Of a stretch of 64,000 nucleotides of DNA, positions 1-10,606 are shown in pieces. Where the stretch lies: NCBI RefSeq assembly GCF_905475395.1, contig NC_058339.1, forward strand, positions 16,066,001-16,130,000, in the 5' to 3' direction. Source of the stretch: Chrysoperla carnea. Its lineage: Eukaryota > Arthropoda > Insecta > Neuroptera > Chrysopidae. Below the pieces are notes generated by a model. That model was given only the letters and a program-made list of their open reading frames with translations. It was not told the DNA's origin and made no database searches. The translations under genes were made by a program, and so were the position numbers. The first letter of the stretch is position 1. Every line of letters starts with the position of its first letter.

Positions 1-180
1 CAAAACAAGTGAAAAATTGCAAATTGATACACTTCATTTTTTTTTTTTGTATTTTTGCAAATTTTTATCGTTTAATCGCGGTATCACGGAGATATCTTTA
101 CCACAGATATCGTTATCGAACTTACAAATCAATTGATAAAGAAAAATTCGTAATTATTATAAAATTATATGATTCCCTAG

Positions 181-3100
181 ATGGTCGAACCGTTTGCGGT
201 AGAAGAGCACGAGTTGAAATGTCTAATGGAAAAAGTGGTGGTGGAGGTCGTTACCGTGGTCCTCCACCAAGATCACGTGGTCGACCATTTCATCCAGATG
301 ATAGATGCTATGAATGTGGAGATCGTGGACATTATGCAAGAGATTGTACTCGACATCGTAAAGGTGGAAGCGGTCGTCGAAGGTAAGTTATGTTGAATGA
401 TGTAATCCATTTGCTTCCACTTCAAATTCTACTAAAAACAGATGTTTTACATTTACAACTGATGAAATCTCCTACCACTTTATAAGGGCAATTTTTGAAT
501 CGTATTTATAATTTTATTTCTTGTTAACAAATAGTTATTTTTTACCTAGAGGTTAAATAACTCCATTTTTTTAAAATAAAATTTGCCCTTAAAATACTAA
601 AGAACTGGGCAAAACATTTATTATAAAATTTAAATTTGCGATCAATGATTTAAATAATTTTTTAACTAGGATTCTGATTTTGTGATCGAATCCCGAGCAT
701 GAAAATTTGTTAATTTATTTACCATAATAAGTCATCGGCCGTGTCAAGTTCGGTTGTTTTTATTATTGGAATAATAAAATGCCAAATGTTTGTGGCTGAT
801 ACGATGATCTGTAAATTATCTACCAAGGCTTGATAAATTTATTAGTTTTGATATCGTGAAATGATGGTAGTAAGTGGTCGCCTTTTTTTGTTCAATAGCA
901 TTCGGAAAAATATTTTCAGCCAATAACTGCCAATTTTATTAAAAACTACTTATTTTCCCCCATAAATCGATCACTTATTAAAAGCTACGGTAAATTTAAT
1001 AAATTTTCATTTTATACCTCGATAACTCGATAATTTTTACTTTTAATTACCGTTTAACTCCAATGAATTCCAAGAAAATAATATAACATAAAACTTATAT
1101 CTCTGATTTTTGAGATTTACATTTTAATGAAATTATTTAAAAATAAATATTTGCCTACTTCTTTCAAAAATATACAACAAGAGCGGTGTTAAAATAATCT
1201 TGAAAGATACTAAAAACGTAATTTAAAAAATCATGACGTGTTCACATTGATTTTGCTACAAAGCATCGTTTTATAGGTATTTTTTGAGATGAGAGAGCGC
1301 CGATCAGATTCAAAAGGTAATCAATTCTCATAGATCACACATTCCACTCGTCGTCTTGATGTGTGAAACGCACGCATTCAATCACTGACACACACAAATG
1401 TGAGTTCCAACAACTAAAGAAAGAAATTCACATGTATGGTATGTATAATCAGATGGTCTACGTAGACTCTTCGCAGACGATTTACTGTGTACTCTACGAC
1501 GATGACTTTCAAGTTCAATATGGCCTCCTCTCCTACGACTACTCTACTACTTGCGTACTTCCGACGACGTGTTAAAGAGAGACTGCTAGCTACTTCTCCT
1601 TGTACCTCTAGACCGTAGTATTTCGTCGTCTTCACGTCAGTTCTACTGTCAATTCTACTAATAGTGTGTCATTTGCAAAACAAAACACAAAATGCAGTAA
1701 GATTTATAGTAATTTGAAAATAATATATTTTTTAATTTTTTATTAACAAATTAAATCATTCATTCGTTTGTTTGAATGTATGTATCACTTTGAAAAGTTT
1801 TAAGTTCAATTTGAAAACATTATCAAATTTAAGATTTAACATTTTGTATAAGTTCGTTTGGAGATTGGAGGCTTACTCCTCGACATTCGAATACTACAAT
1901 TATTTAGTAATAAGACTCGCGGCATTGATTTTACAAAACATGATTAAAGCGACGTCTCTTGGTAATCATATTCATTAGATCCAAAAACATTTTATGGAAC
2001 AAGTTGCCACTCGCTGCTATTGAGGTATGAGTGGAGTTATAATGTCCCTTATTATACCTTTACACACATTATGCTCAGAAATGGAACAGCCAACTACAAG
2101 ATAACTCGTAGAAAGAATCTGTAAACTGTAAGTAAGTTTGGGACTTAATTAGTATGTGCTGCCAAGGGGTATTTCTTAATTATATTTTACTAAGACCATT
2201 GCCATAAGCGTCTAACTAAAGTAATTGTGATTTTATTTATAATTCAGTATTAGATACTTCTAATTACTAAGATTAAAGAAAATTTTGTGATTTTAATCCT
2301 GTTATTTGGCTCTTAAAAACATGATGCTGTTCTCAAATTGAATGTATCCATATTGAATTATCTGCATAAATGCTGAAAGCGTAATGAATATTTCCAACAA
2401 TTTTAGTTGTTTCCAGAATATAACCACAGATTTGAATTAAAATTAAAGTAATAAGTTTTTCCGTGATAATTATTCGTAGGTCCTAAATAAATAAAAAGAT
2501 TTGAACTCGGTAAAAGAAACACATTTTCTTTGGTATTCTTGAATGTTTTTCCAATCAAAAATCAGAAAAAAAGGAATTGATCAAATCAATTTTATTTTAG
2601 TTCCATAAATTTAATACAGGGTGGGCCAATTTTATTTTAGTTCCATAATTTTAATCTATTATGGCTGTGACTCGTTTAGACTATTAAAAAAACCCGAAGA
2701 ACTAGGCATCAAATTGGACGTACCTGATGTCAGAACATGATTTGATTTATTAACTACAAAACGAGATATTAGCCATTTTAGATTAAAATGCCCCACTCTG
2801 TATACAACTATATAGCCAGCAGAGAAAGAGGTTTAATGAAATAATTAAAGTGCAGATGATCGTTTCTCTCTCGCACAGTTTATTCTGCGCATGCGTTGTC
2901 ACATCATGAAGGTCGTGCTCATTGTGAATGACAATAGACCTTTTCATTTTAAGAAATGATTCTTTTTTGATTCGGGCAGTGCTGTTTGACAAAGAGGGGA
3001 AATATTTGTTATCTTTACTTCTATGGTATTTGACAATTGTCCGAAATAAAAGCGAATCGGTGAAAAAGGTGTATAAACAATGGAACGCTGGCTATATAAA

Positions 3101-3994
3101 TATATAAATATATTACATATATGTTTATTTCGTTACTATAGTTGTCTTTTTGGTAAATTCCTTACTTTTCCTTTTTTGGTTGTCATTTATTTTGGTAAAT
3201 TCTTCATTTCCATTTCAGATTCATGAAAAAAACTTAAGAAACTTGCTAAGACCGAGTATTTATTTTATACAATTGACAGTTTTCACGAAAATAAAACATG
3301 TAATAAAGCAAAATAGTCGTATCCTACGTACAAACAGATTTAAAATATGCGGCTCAAAATTAGCCCATTAGACTTAAACTTTTCATAATTTTTTTTTTTA
3401 ACTTTCAAGAAAAAATACAACAAAATAAAAAATATTAAACCTGATAATAGTTGTAGTTTTCATGGAAAAAAATTAAACGCATATTTTAAATCTTTCTGCT
3501 ATATTTTTTTTTTGTTGCTAAAAAATTAAGACTAATTTTAAAATGGGTTAGAAATGAGTGAATCCTATTATATGGGATCTTATTTTAATTTTAGAAATTA
3601 TCAAAGAAAATAAATACGACTCACCCATTTCTTATGTATAACTAATTTAATAATAAATTAAAAATAGACAAATCATTGTCATAAATAATAATATTTTAAT
3701 GATTTTTTGTTTAGATCTAACAGTCGTAGTAGCCGAGATCGATCTAGATCACGTTCAAAAGATCGTCGCAGTCATTCACGAAGTGAATCCGATCGCTCCA
3801 GATCCCGTTCACGGGGCAGAAGAGATAAGTCTAAATCAAAATCTCCACGTTCTGGTTCGGAGGGTGGAGGGCGTCATCATCGAAGTCGTTCAAACAGTCG
3901 AAATAATGATAAATTAAGATCAAAATCTAGGTCGCATTCACGATCAAAATCGAGGTCACGCACAGAAAATGGAGTTACTTCTCCAAAAAATTGA
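181..3994 (+). CDS. SRSF7: SRSF7/x16-type SR splicing factor with zinc knuckle (3' part)
   Basis: This is a partial gene for a serine/arginine-rich RNA-binding protein of pre-mRNA splicing, acting in nuclear speckles. Two coding exons are visible. Exon 181-382 follows a CCCTAG acceptor and ends at AG|GTAAGT; exon 3715-3994 follows TTTAG and ends at TGA. The phases match (2 to 2), giving 160 residues in the window. The first exon carries the end of the RRM (DGRTVCGRRARVEMSNGK), a Gly/Arg-rich hinge, and a CCHC zinc knuckle, CYECGDRGHYARDC (C-X2-C-X4-H-X4-C). The second exon is an RS domain of repeated RS/SR dipeptides. An RRM followed by a zinc knuckle and an RS domain is the order known for SRSF7 (9G8) and fly x16. 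The start and most of the RRM lie left of the window. The intron is 3.3 kb and holds MITEs and a possible regulatory cluster. The family call is firm; the exact paralogue is less so. Confidence 0.9.
1440..1660 (+). promoter_or_regulatory. GAC/GAT-triplet cluster in the SRSF7 intron, possible poison-exon control region
   Basis: Within about 150 bases there are at least eleven GAC or GAT triplets, several in tandem (ACGACGATGAC near 1496, CCGACGACG near 1561). Their base composition differs from the surrounding AT-rich intron. GAY triplets are the known binding preference of SRSF7/9G8. In vertebrates the SRSF7 poison exon lies between the zinc-knuckle and RS exons, as this cluster does. An acceptor-like TTTTATAG ends near 1276 and a strong donor-like ATG|GTATGT lies near 1439. 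Read on from the upstream exon, that candidate exon meets an in-frame TAG near 1332. The exon borders are a guess; only the cluster itself is seen. Confidence 0.35.
2617..2800. mobile_element. Small MITE with CAGRGTGGG ends and TA target duplication
   Basis: The left end reads CAGGGTGGGCCAATTTT. The reverse complement of the right end reads CAGAGTGGGGCATTTTA, an imperfect terminal inverted repeat. TA lies on both sides (2615-2616 and 2801-2802), as expected for the Tc1/mariner superfamily. A 30-base stretch containing ATTTTATTTTAGTTCCATAA is repeated across the left border. There is no coding capacity. It lies in the SRSF7 intron. Confidence 0.55.
2809..3098. mobile_element. Hairpin-type MITE with TATATAGCCAGC inverted ends
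   Basis: TATATAGCCAGC at 2809-2820 is matched by its reverse complement GCTGGCTATATA at 3087-3098. Interior pieces (TTTGACAAT..GTCCGAAA with AAAGCGAA) resemble the element in PUS3 intron 2 near 52915-52950, so a dispersed family is likely. It lies eight bases right of the preceding MITE. No coding region is seen. Confidence 0.5.
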
Positions 3995-5509
3995 AAATTG
4001 TACAAAAGCTCATGTCAATTAAAATTCAAATTATTTATTTTACTTTTATTTGACTTTTAATGCATCTTAGTTAATATTACCAGACTAAGATAAAGAAAAA
4101 TTGAATTTTCAGAAATTGTTAATCACTTTCTCTGTAAAAAGTTGCACAAAATCCAAGTTTCAGAGCGAGAAATTTGAGAAATTTTTTCAAGTGAATGAAA
4201 GTAAAAATTTTTTAAAGTGCTTCTTTTACACGCTATTGTCTTTTGGACATATTTATTTTCATCTCAGGCCCTATCCTTCATCCGTAGCCCTATAAATTTT
4301 ATTTAAAAAGATAAATAGAGTAAGACTTTTTAAGTTCAGCAAAAAAATAGGCGATGATCCTCAAAATCGGTTTAGTTTGGAGAAGGCTCTAAGCAAAAAG
4401 GTAATTTAATGGAGAGTGTCCTCAGATATGTTTCAAGTGCAAGTTTAGGATTCCGTACCCGAAAATTTGTCGGGGATTTTTTAAATTTTGTAAATTTCAC
4501 TTGTTTATTATAATTAATAAAAAAAATTACTTAAATATACTTTAGATGAATTATTGTTTCATTTGTATAATATGAATTTGTGGCAAAGAAATTAATGCAA
4601 CTTCTCTATTGTATCAATTAACATATTTGGCAATTATTAAGTACCTACTAATCAAAGTATTTTATTTATTATATTATTTTCAATTATCTTCTTTTTTTCT
4701 TTTAGTTTTGTTCATTCCTATTATGTAAATCTTTTCTTCAAATATAAAAATAAACTATATTTAAATCAACTCATATTAAATTAATTGTTTTTAATGATTA
4801 TAATTTCTTTCTTATAAACAAATTCTCTACATTTTTCGACCCTTATATAAAGCAAGAAAGCGATTTTGTAAAGTTCTAAAAGCATTAATACCTACTCGCG
4901 AACAAGTTTCGCAAATTAAATTTTTTGATAATTATTGCTCTTTGCCTTGCTTACTTAAAGTTGAGAGACATATAAGTAGGACCTTAGAATTACATGTCGC
5001 CTACCTATTAATCGAATTCCACTTAATATATGTATAAACAATTTAAAATACAACAAGTTAAATTTCGCCTTACTCGAATTTGAAGTATAATTTTCAATGA
5101 AAAATTTATTGTTGCAACACAAGACAGCTAGATGTATGTATATGTAGGTAGTTATGTGGGAATTTTTAGTTGGTCACAGTAGTTTTCAGCTAGCTATTAG
5201 CAATAGTCCACGTGGATCCAAACAAAAGCTGTGACCATCATTTCATATACCCTACCATTTTTACTGTTAAAATAAAAAATTATAATTTATTTAAATCAAA
5301 GTTGCGTTCATGAATTTTTATTAATATTTTTTTTACTGCATATTTCTAAATTAACAAATTATTTTGAAGCCTACAGCTAAAATGAAATGATTTTGCTCGT
5401 TCATGAATCTAAAGTCACTTTTTAGCTCTAGAATGGAAACCCAAAACAAAATATATAATTTGGATTTAGCACTCGTTTAGTATATAGCTTAAATATTAAT
5501 TATTCAATA

Positions 5510-5611
5510 CACGAAGGTTAGTTAAATTTATCGAACCTTCGTGATTCAATGTTAGGAATAGAAATGATACTTTCTTATATATATATATAAGAAAGTATCA
5601 TTTCTATTCCT
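5510..5611. repeat. Two adjacent hairpins, one a perfect 58-bp palindrome
   Basis: A 10-bp stem, CACGAAGGTT/AACCTTCGTG, spans 5510-5543. Ten bases further, 5554-5611 is a perfect palindrome of two 29-base arms with no loop, starting AGGAATAGAAATGATACTTT and centred on an (AT)n core. No coding capacity and no target duplication are seen. Confidence 0.8.
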
Positions 5612-5670
5612 ATAATATAATATCTTTTTAATTACTTAAAATTAATTAATAAAAGTATACAAATTCAGTG

Positions 5671-6110
5671 AGGGCATTTAAAAATTTCTAAAACAGAAAT
5701 TCATTTTTTTATACGGACGTGACAATAAAATACGGGCTTGTCAAATTTATTGACATACTGTATGATATTAATTATTTATATTTTATATGGTATTTCATTA
5801 AATTATACTATTCTACTGCTTTTTATTAGAAAACTTAATAATAACGAGTGTAAATTCTGTGTTGTCAATTCATTTTTTTAAAGTGTAAATTATACATTGA
5901 ACTGTCACCAATTGACAGATCACGTGCTTATACGTCATCAACAGAGAGTGCCAGAAAACTGTGTTTAAATATCTCAAAATTATAATGTATTTTAAATATT
6001 TTTTTACTCTTAAATACAGCATTTTTAAGCAGTATTTATATTTTTTACTTTGTTATAACGGTGTAAATAATGAATTAAAAATATAAAAAAATACATGAAT
6101 ATTCCCTATT
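5671..6110 (-). mobile_element. Truncated copy of the AATAGGGAATATT MITE family
   Basis: The right end is GAATATTCCCTATT, the reverse of the family's left terminus. The interior matches the element at 18261-18793 in inverted orientation, including the block GTTATAACGGTGTAAATAATG. The match stops near AGGGCATTTA (5671), so the other terminus is missing. Confidence 0.6.
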
Positions 6111-7825
6111 GGCAGGTATACTAACTGCATTCTTTTTAAAAGTATTATTCATTTTTACTGTGCAGTATTTTGTGAAAGTTTTCATTTAATTCTCGCGTGT
6201 CGAGTTAGTCGGATAAATAAAATCGAGACTCAAAGAAAACCAAGAAAAATTTGCGATTAACAAAAAATAGATCGGCCTAATCACTTAGACGTACAAAGCA
6301 GAACTTGTTAACACTTGAATGTTGAAATTTTTTCCTGATAATAATTTGTAACTTCAGTAAAGTTTTCGTTTCTAAAAGGTCACCTCATTTAAAACATAAA
6401 TTTTAAATTAGTTGAATTTCTCTTCCGCAAATAGGTTTTTAAACAATGATTTCATTCCCATGATATGTAGAACGCTCCCTATTTATATTCCATTTTAAAC
6501 TGTACACACATACCAAATACCAAAACAAATACATAAAAATATTGTCAAATGTAAACGTCAACATTAAAGTTATATATTTGTATATAAAAAATTATTTTAA
6601 AAATAATAATAACACGTAATATAAACAATAATTGATTGCATTCAGTATTGATGCAAGCAAACTTAATTTAAAACTTAGTATATTAGTTAATTTTATTTAA
6701 GTTGTAAGTATTCTACTATCAATTATTTAGTTCAGAACCATATTGTTTAATAAGTTTACAAACAAATTTTGACTTTTCTTCTTTGGGATCAGGACAATTT
6801 TATAATATATTTTTGGTATTTAAATTCAAAAATTATTATAAAATTATGTAAGTACTAGAAATAATCTCGTCAATCGATTTGTATTTATAAATAATTCTAG
6901 TGATTATCTGAATGACCCTGATAACAAGTATCTCTTTTTTTTTTTGCATACGTATGAAAGTAATAACATTTTTAACAAAAATTTAACACAAAGATTGATC
7001 AATTGACAAAATTTCTGTTTGATAAATATAATTTTTGCCCATGATTTAACTCGATCGAATTGATAATCAATGGGCCTATGATCCAAGAAAATTAAATCGC
7101 ATTTAAAATGATTTATTTATTGACTTAAAATATAGATAAAGCACTTAGGATTATAAAAATGTTCTACATAGATCGAATTTGTACCAAGCGGTTAATTGCT
7201 AACCGTTGCGGTTTTTATTAAATAATTCGAAAATCGTGGTTTTTTACAACTTCAAATTCAGATCAATTTCAATACATGGGATCCTCTATCTATATGTTAT
7301 ATACAGAATGTTCGATTTACATCTAGGCATATAAATATCACGAGTATGACAGAATACATGCGTTAAGCAATGCATCTAAGTGAGATACATATATGATACA
7401 CTGTTGGAAGATTTTTCGATGTAGCAACTTATCGAATATTCGATATTAGGCCAATATAGAGACTTTTATAAATCGATTCATCTTTCGGTTCAGGCCCTCC
7501 AAGCTTTTCCTTGTGCAACTGTTTATCGACTGATATTTTACCACTGTCCCAGCTATAACTTATTAATGACCAGTCGAAAAATTCACAGTCATTTCAATGC
7601 TGTGAGTCCCCGCAATTACACTTAGCGATTTATCTAAATTTTAAGTCTGTAGTAAATTATTTTACGGTTAGTAATGCTTATTCTTGGATTAATGTAATTT
7701 CTACACAGAGTTCGGGATACATCTGAAAGGGTTGTTTTTCGAAACTATGTACCTTTATTTAACATAAATAATATTAACTGTACAAAATAATTGATTGTAG
7801 ATAACTAAATAATATTGTCATAATT

Positions 7826-10343
7826 ATGTCGGACGATGATGGATCCGCTATGGATTTATGTGAATGCGTTTGGGGCCATGAAATGGCAATGAGACGTTTA
7901 TTGTCTTTAGTAAGTTTGATTCCTATATAATTCGTACCACAAGAGATTAATGTTCAGATACGAATGTGACCTACTTTGAAATAATCATTTGTGGTACAAA
8001 ACTGATTACATGATCGTATATAATTTTATTTATAACTGATTCATGATTGTAGCTGCGGCAATCTCAATCTCTTTGCACGGACACAGAATGTTTCAATCGT
8101 AAGTATAAATAATTAACTATTATACGGAGTGAGCCAAAAATCTCTTTCCAATTTAAAAAAACTAATTATTGTACAGCTACTAATTGCCTTAAACATTTTA
8201 TCTTGATTTGATAATTAAAATTTGCAGCTACATCTCAGCAACAACAATTAAATAATAACAATGCAGACGCCAACTTATTGATGATAAGTTTAATGATTGT
8301 TTTCGCTCTTGCATTGTATTTATTACGACCACGATCAATAACCAATTCCAATACTGATCATATAAAAAAACCTTCAAATCCCAATTCTGAATTTGGACCG
8401 GTAAGTTTCCTTTTTATACAAATTATAATTCACTATTAATTTTAAATTTGCATTTATATTAAGGTAGTTTGTTTGTTATCCATAACATTTAGTCAAATCA
8501 GCAACAATTTCTTTCAAAAAAAACTAACTAAACATTGAAGTTTTTGTTCTGAGTTAAAAAAATAATAAACTCTTAATTATTGACCGTTTCATTATTATGA
8601 CCGTGTAATTACTCAAAGTTGATCAAGTTCTAGTATTGGTAGTTGAAGAAAGAAATCTTTTTTAACAGAGACTTTATTAGGATAATACAAAACATTTATT
8701 AAGGTTAAAAATAACACATTTTTTTACTTCAATGCATGTATATTATTACCGTGCATATAGTCCAAAACATGTTTTTTATATTTTTTACAATATTTTACGG
8801 AGCCAACACCCTTAAATTTTACAATATTTTACGGAGCCAACACCCTTAAATGTACTAATTTTTCAGTACACAGTTGGTATATTTCATAGATATAATATTA
8901 TCTCTATGGTATATTTTAAACTTATTGCAGCATAGCCAATATCTAAAATATACAAACAAAAAATCACTAGATATATTTATTTAGTAACATAACATTACGT
9001 TGTATTGTGGTTATATGTCAAATATATGCCAAGCTGATAAAATATTTTTAAAACAATTTTATAAAATTCAAAAGTAATTTTTTTAATTCTTATCCAAGGT
9101 ATGATGTGGCATATTGTAATTAATTAATTATATTAATGCGTCTTTTTTTAAATTATATTAATTGAATACGTAATAAATTAAAAAGTTTTTATTTACCTAC
9201 ATTATTATTAAAATTGACTTAATCAAGTATTAGTTATACAACCAAATTTTCTTTAATATTTTGTAAAAGTGCGACTAAATCATTGACTACCCATGTATGT
9301 TCATTAGATGTTATTTAAATTAAGATGATATGACAAATAATCAAAGAAGCCGGCGATTTCATCCTAATATCTCATTTAGAATTTCATCTTAATGTCTCAA
9401 TTATTCTGTGTTTTTTTTTTTTAAGTGTTTAAATATTTGAGACTTACTTTTCAAATTTTGAGGGTGCATTCTATTAGAACTTGGGAAAATTAAACGAAAA
9501 TAAAGAGTAAAATTTTATAATATGCACCGTAGTTTTTGAAATGTTGATGTCTAAACATTTAGAGAAATTCACTTATAGAAGAAATAAGACACATTTTCCA
9601 TTCTTTTCATCACTTTAAATGTATTTTATAGAAAAACCGTCTTTATAATTTTCTTTATAGAGAAATATTTTTCATGTTTTTAACTAATGAATATTAGTTT
9701 TCCACATTAATTTTAAGAAAACTGACCTTATTACATAATAAATCATACCTTCAAAAACACTTCAATATAGGATTTACATGTCAGGTTAGGTTAGAGTGGC
9801 TGTCCTGGGGTGAGACACACTTAGACTATAGGGTCCGTTGTGATACCGTTAATGGGTTGGCCCATCCTCGCCCACTACTCCATGAACCATTTAGAGCTGT
9901 TTAAGAACAGCAGGAGGGCTTTGACGTCGACTGACTTTAGGTCGGAGAGGTCGTCAAAGAGAGGCTGGCTCAAGTAAGTCCACCTCCTCATGACAAGAGC
10001 TGGGCAGTGACAGAGAAGATGAGACATTGTCTCCTCCTCGTCACCACTGGGACAGCCCCTACAGTAATCGTGATACACTGCCAGGCCTAAGCGTTCAGCA
10101 TGCCTGCCGCCCAGCCAATGTCCTGTGATAGCCGCAATTAACATTACATGTTAAAAACGCAAACTTTAACAGCTCAAATCTAAAAAAAGCTAGTCCTAAT
10201 AAAGTGTAATTTTTTGGGACCGTCTTTAAGTACAAAATTTACTTTACTCGAAATTGTTATTAAAAATTGTATTAATTTAATATTTTTAGGATCCAAACGG
10301 ACCATCATCACCACCTCCTCCGCCACCATCAAGTACATTTTGA
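7826..10343 (+). CDS. SMIM14: Small integral membrane protein 14
   Basis: This is a conserved small membrane protein placed in the endoplasmic reticulum in vertebrates; its molecular role is not established. There are four exons with matching phases: 7826-7909, 8053-8098, 8228-8400 and 10290-10343. They give 118 residues, against about 99 in human. The N-terminus carries the family signature CECVWGHEMAMRRLLSLLRQ followed by SQSLCTDTECFN. A hydrophobic segment (LLMISLMIVFALALYLL) forms the single membrane span, followed by a polar tail and a Pro-rich end (PPPPPPSS). The start is the first ATG, in the expected frame before the conserved CEC motif. Intron 3 (1.9 kb) contains a 34-bp tandem duplication and a LINE tail. 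AATAAA signals follow within about 20-40 bases of the stop. Confidence 0.93.
8783..8850. repeat. Perfect 2 x 34-bp tandem duplication
   Basis: The 34-base unit starting TTTTACAATATTTTACGG is present at 8783-8816 and again at 8817-8850 with no visible difference. It lies in SMIM14 intron 3 and suggests a recent slippage duplication. Confidence 0.9.
9782..10143 (-). mobile_element. 5'-truncated LINE tail (RNase H-bearing Jockey/I/R1 group)
   Basis: On the minus strand a frame from 10143 to 9875 encodes GHWLGGRHAERLGL, then CRGC and EEETMSHLLCHCPAL. This is the C-terminal RNase H and zinc-binding tail of an I/Jockey/R1-group retrotransposon. It ends in a TAACCTAACCTG-rich 3' end. The insert is flanked by an 8-bp target duplication, TTACATGT, at 9774-9781 and 10144-10151. 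It is more GC-rich than its surroundings and still open in frame, so it is fairly young. It sits in SMIM14 intron 3 opposite to the gene. Confidence 0.85.
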
Positions 10344-10410
10344 TTATTATGGGTGGGATCAAATAAATAATATAAATAAATAAATATCTATTAAATTACA
10401 AATATATAAA
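10344..10410 (+). terminator. SMIM14 polyadenylation signals
   Basis: Several overlapping AATAAA hexamers lie between about 10361 and 10385, right after the SMIM14 stop and about 220 bases before the MIPEP start. No other candidate for ending the SMIM14 transcript is seen in the 263-bp gap. Confidence 0.6.
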
Positions 10411-10606
10411 ACTGTATTTATATATAAAAAAAAAAAAACTAATCACAAATTTTAAAATTGTTTATAAAAAAAATATAAATTAAAAAAACCTACTACCTAG
10501 TTAAATGAATTCAAATATAATTTAGAATAATATTTTAAATAATGACAATTATTTATTATTATTACATTCCAACATAAATTTTACAAAAACACAACAAACA
10601 AACAAA

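Larger units (their letters stand above)
3995..7825. other. Intergenic region between SRSF7 and SMIM14
   Basis: This stretch holds the presumed 3' UTR of the SR gene, then very AT-rich sequence without a credible coding region. It contains a small hairpin and a perfect 58-bp palindrome (5510-5611) and a truncated MITE copy (5671-6110). The last few hundred bases before 7826 are presumably the SMIM14 promoter and 5' UTR, but no core element can be assigned with confidence. Confidence 0.6.
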
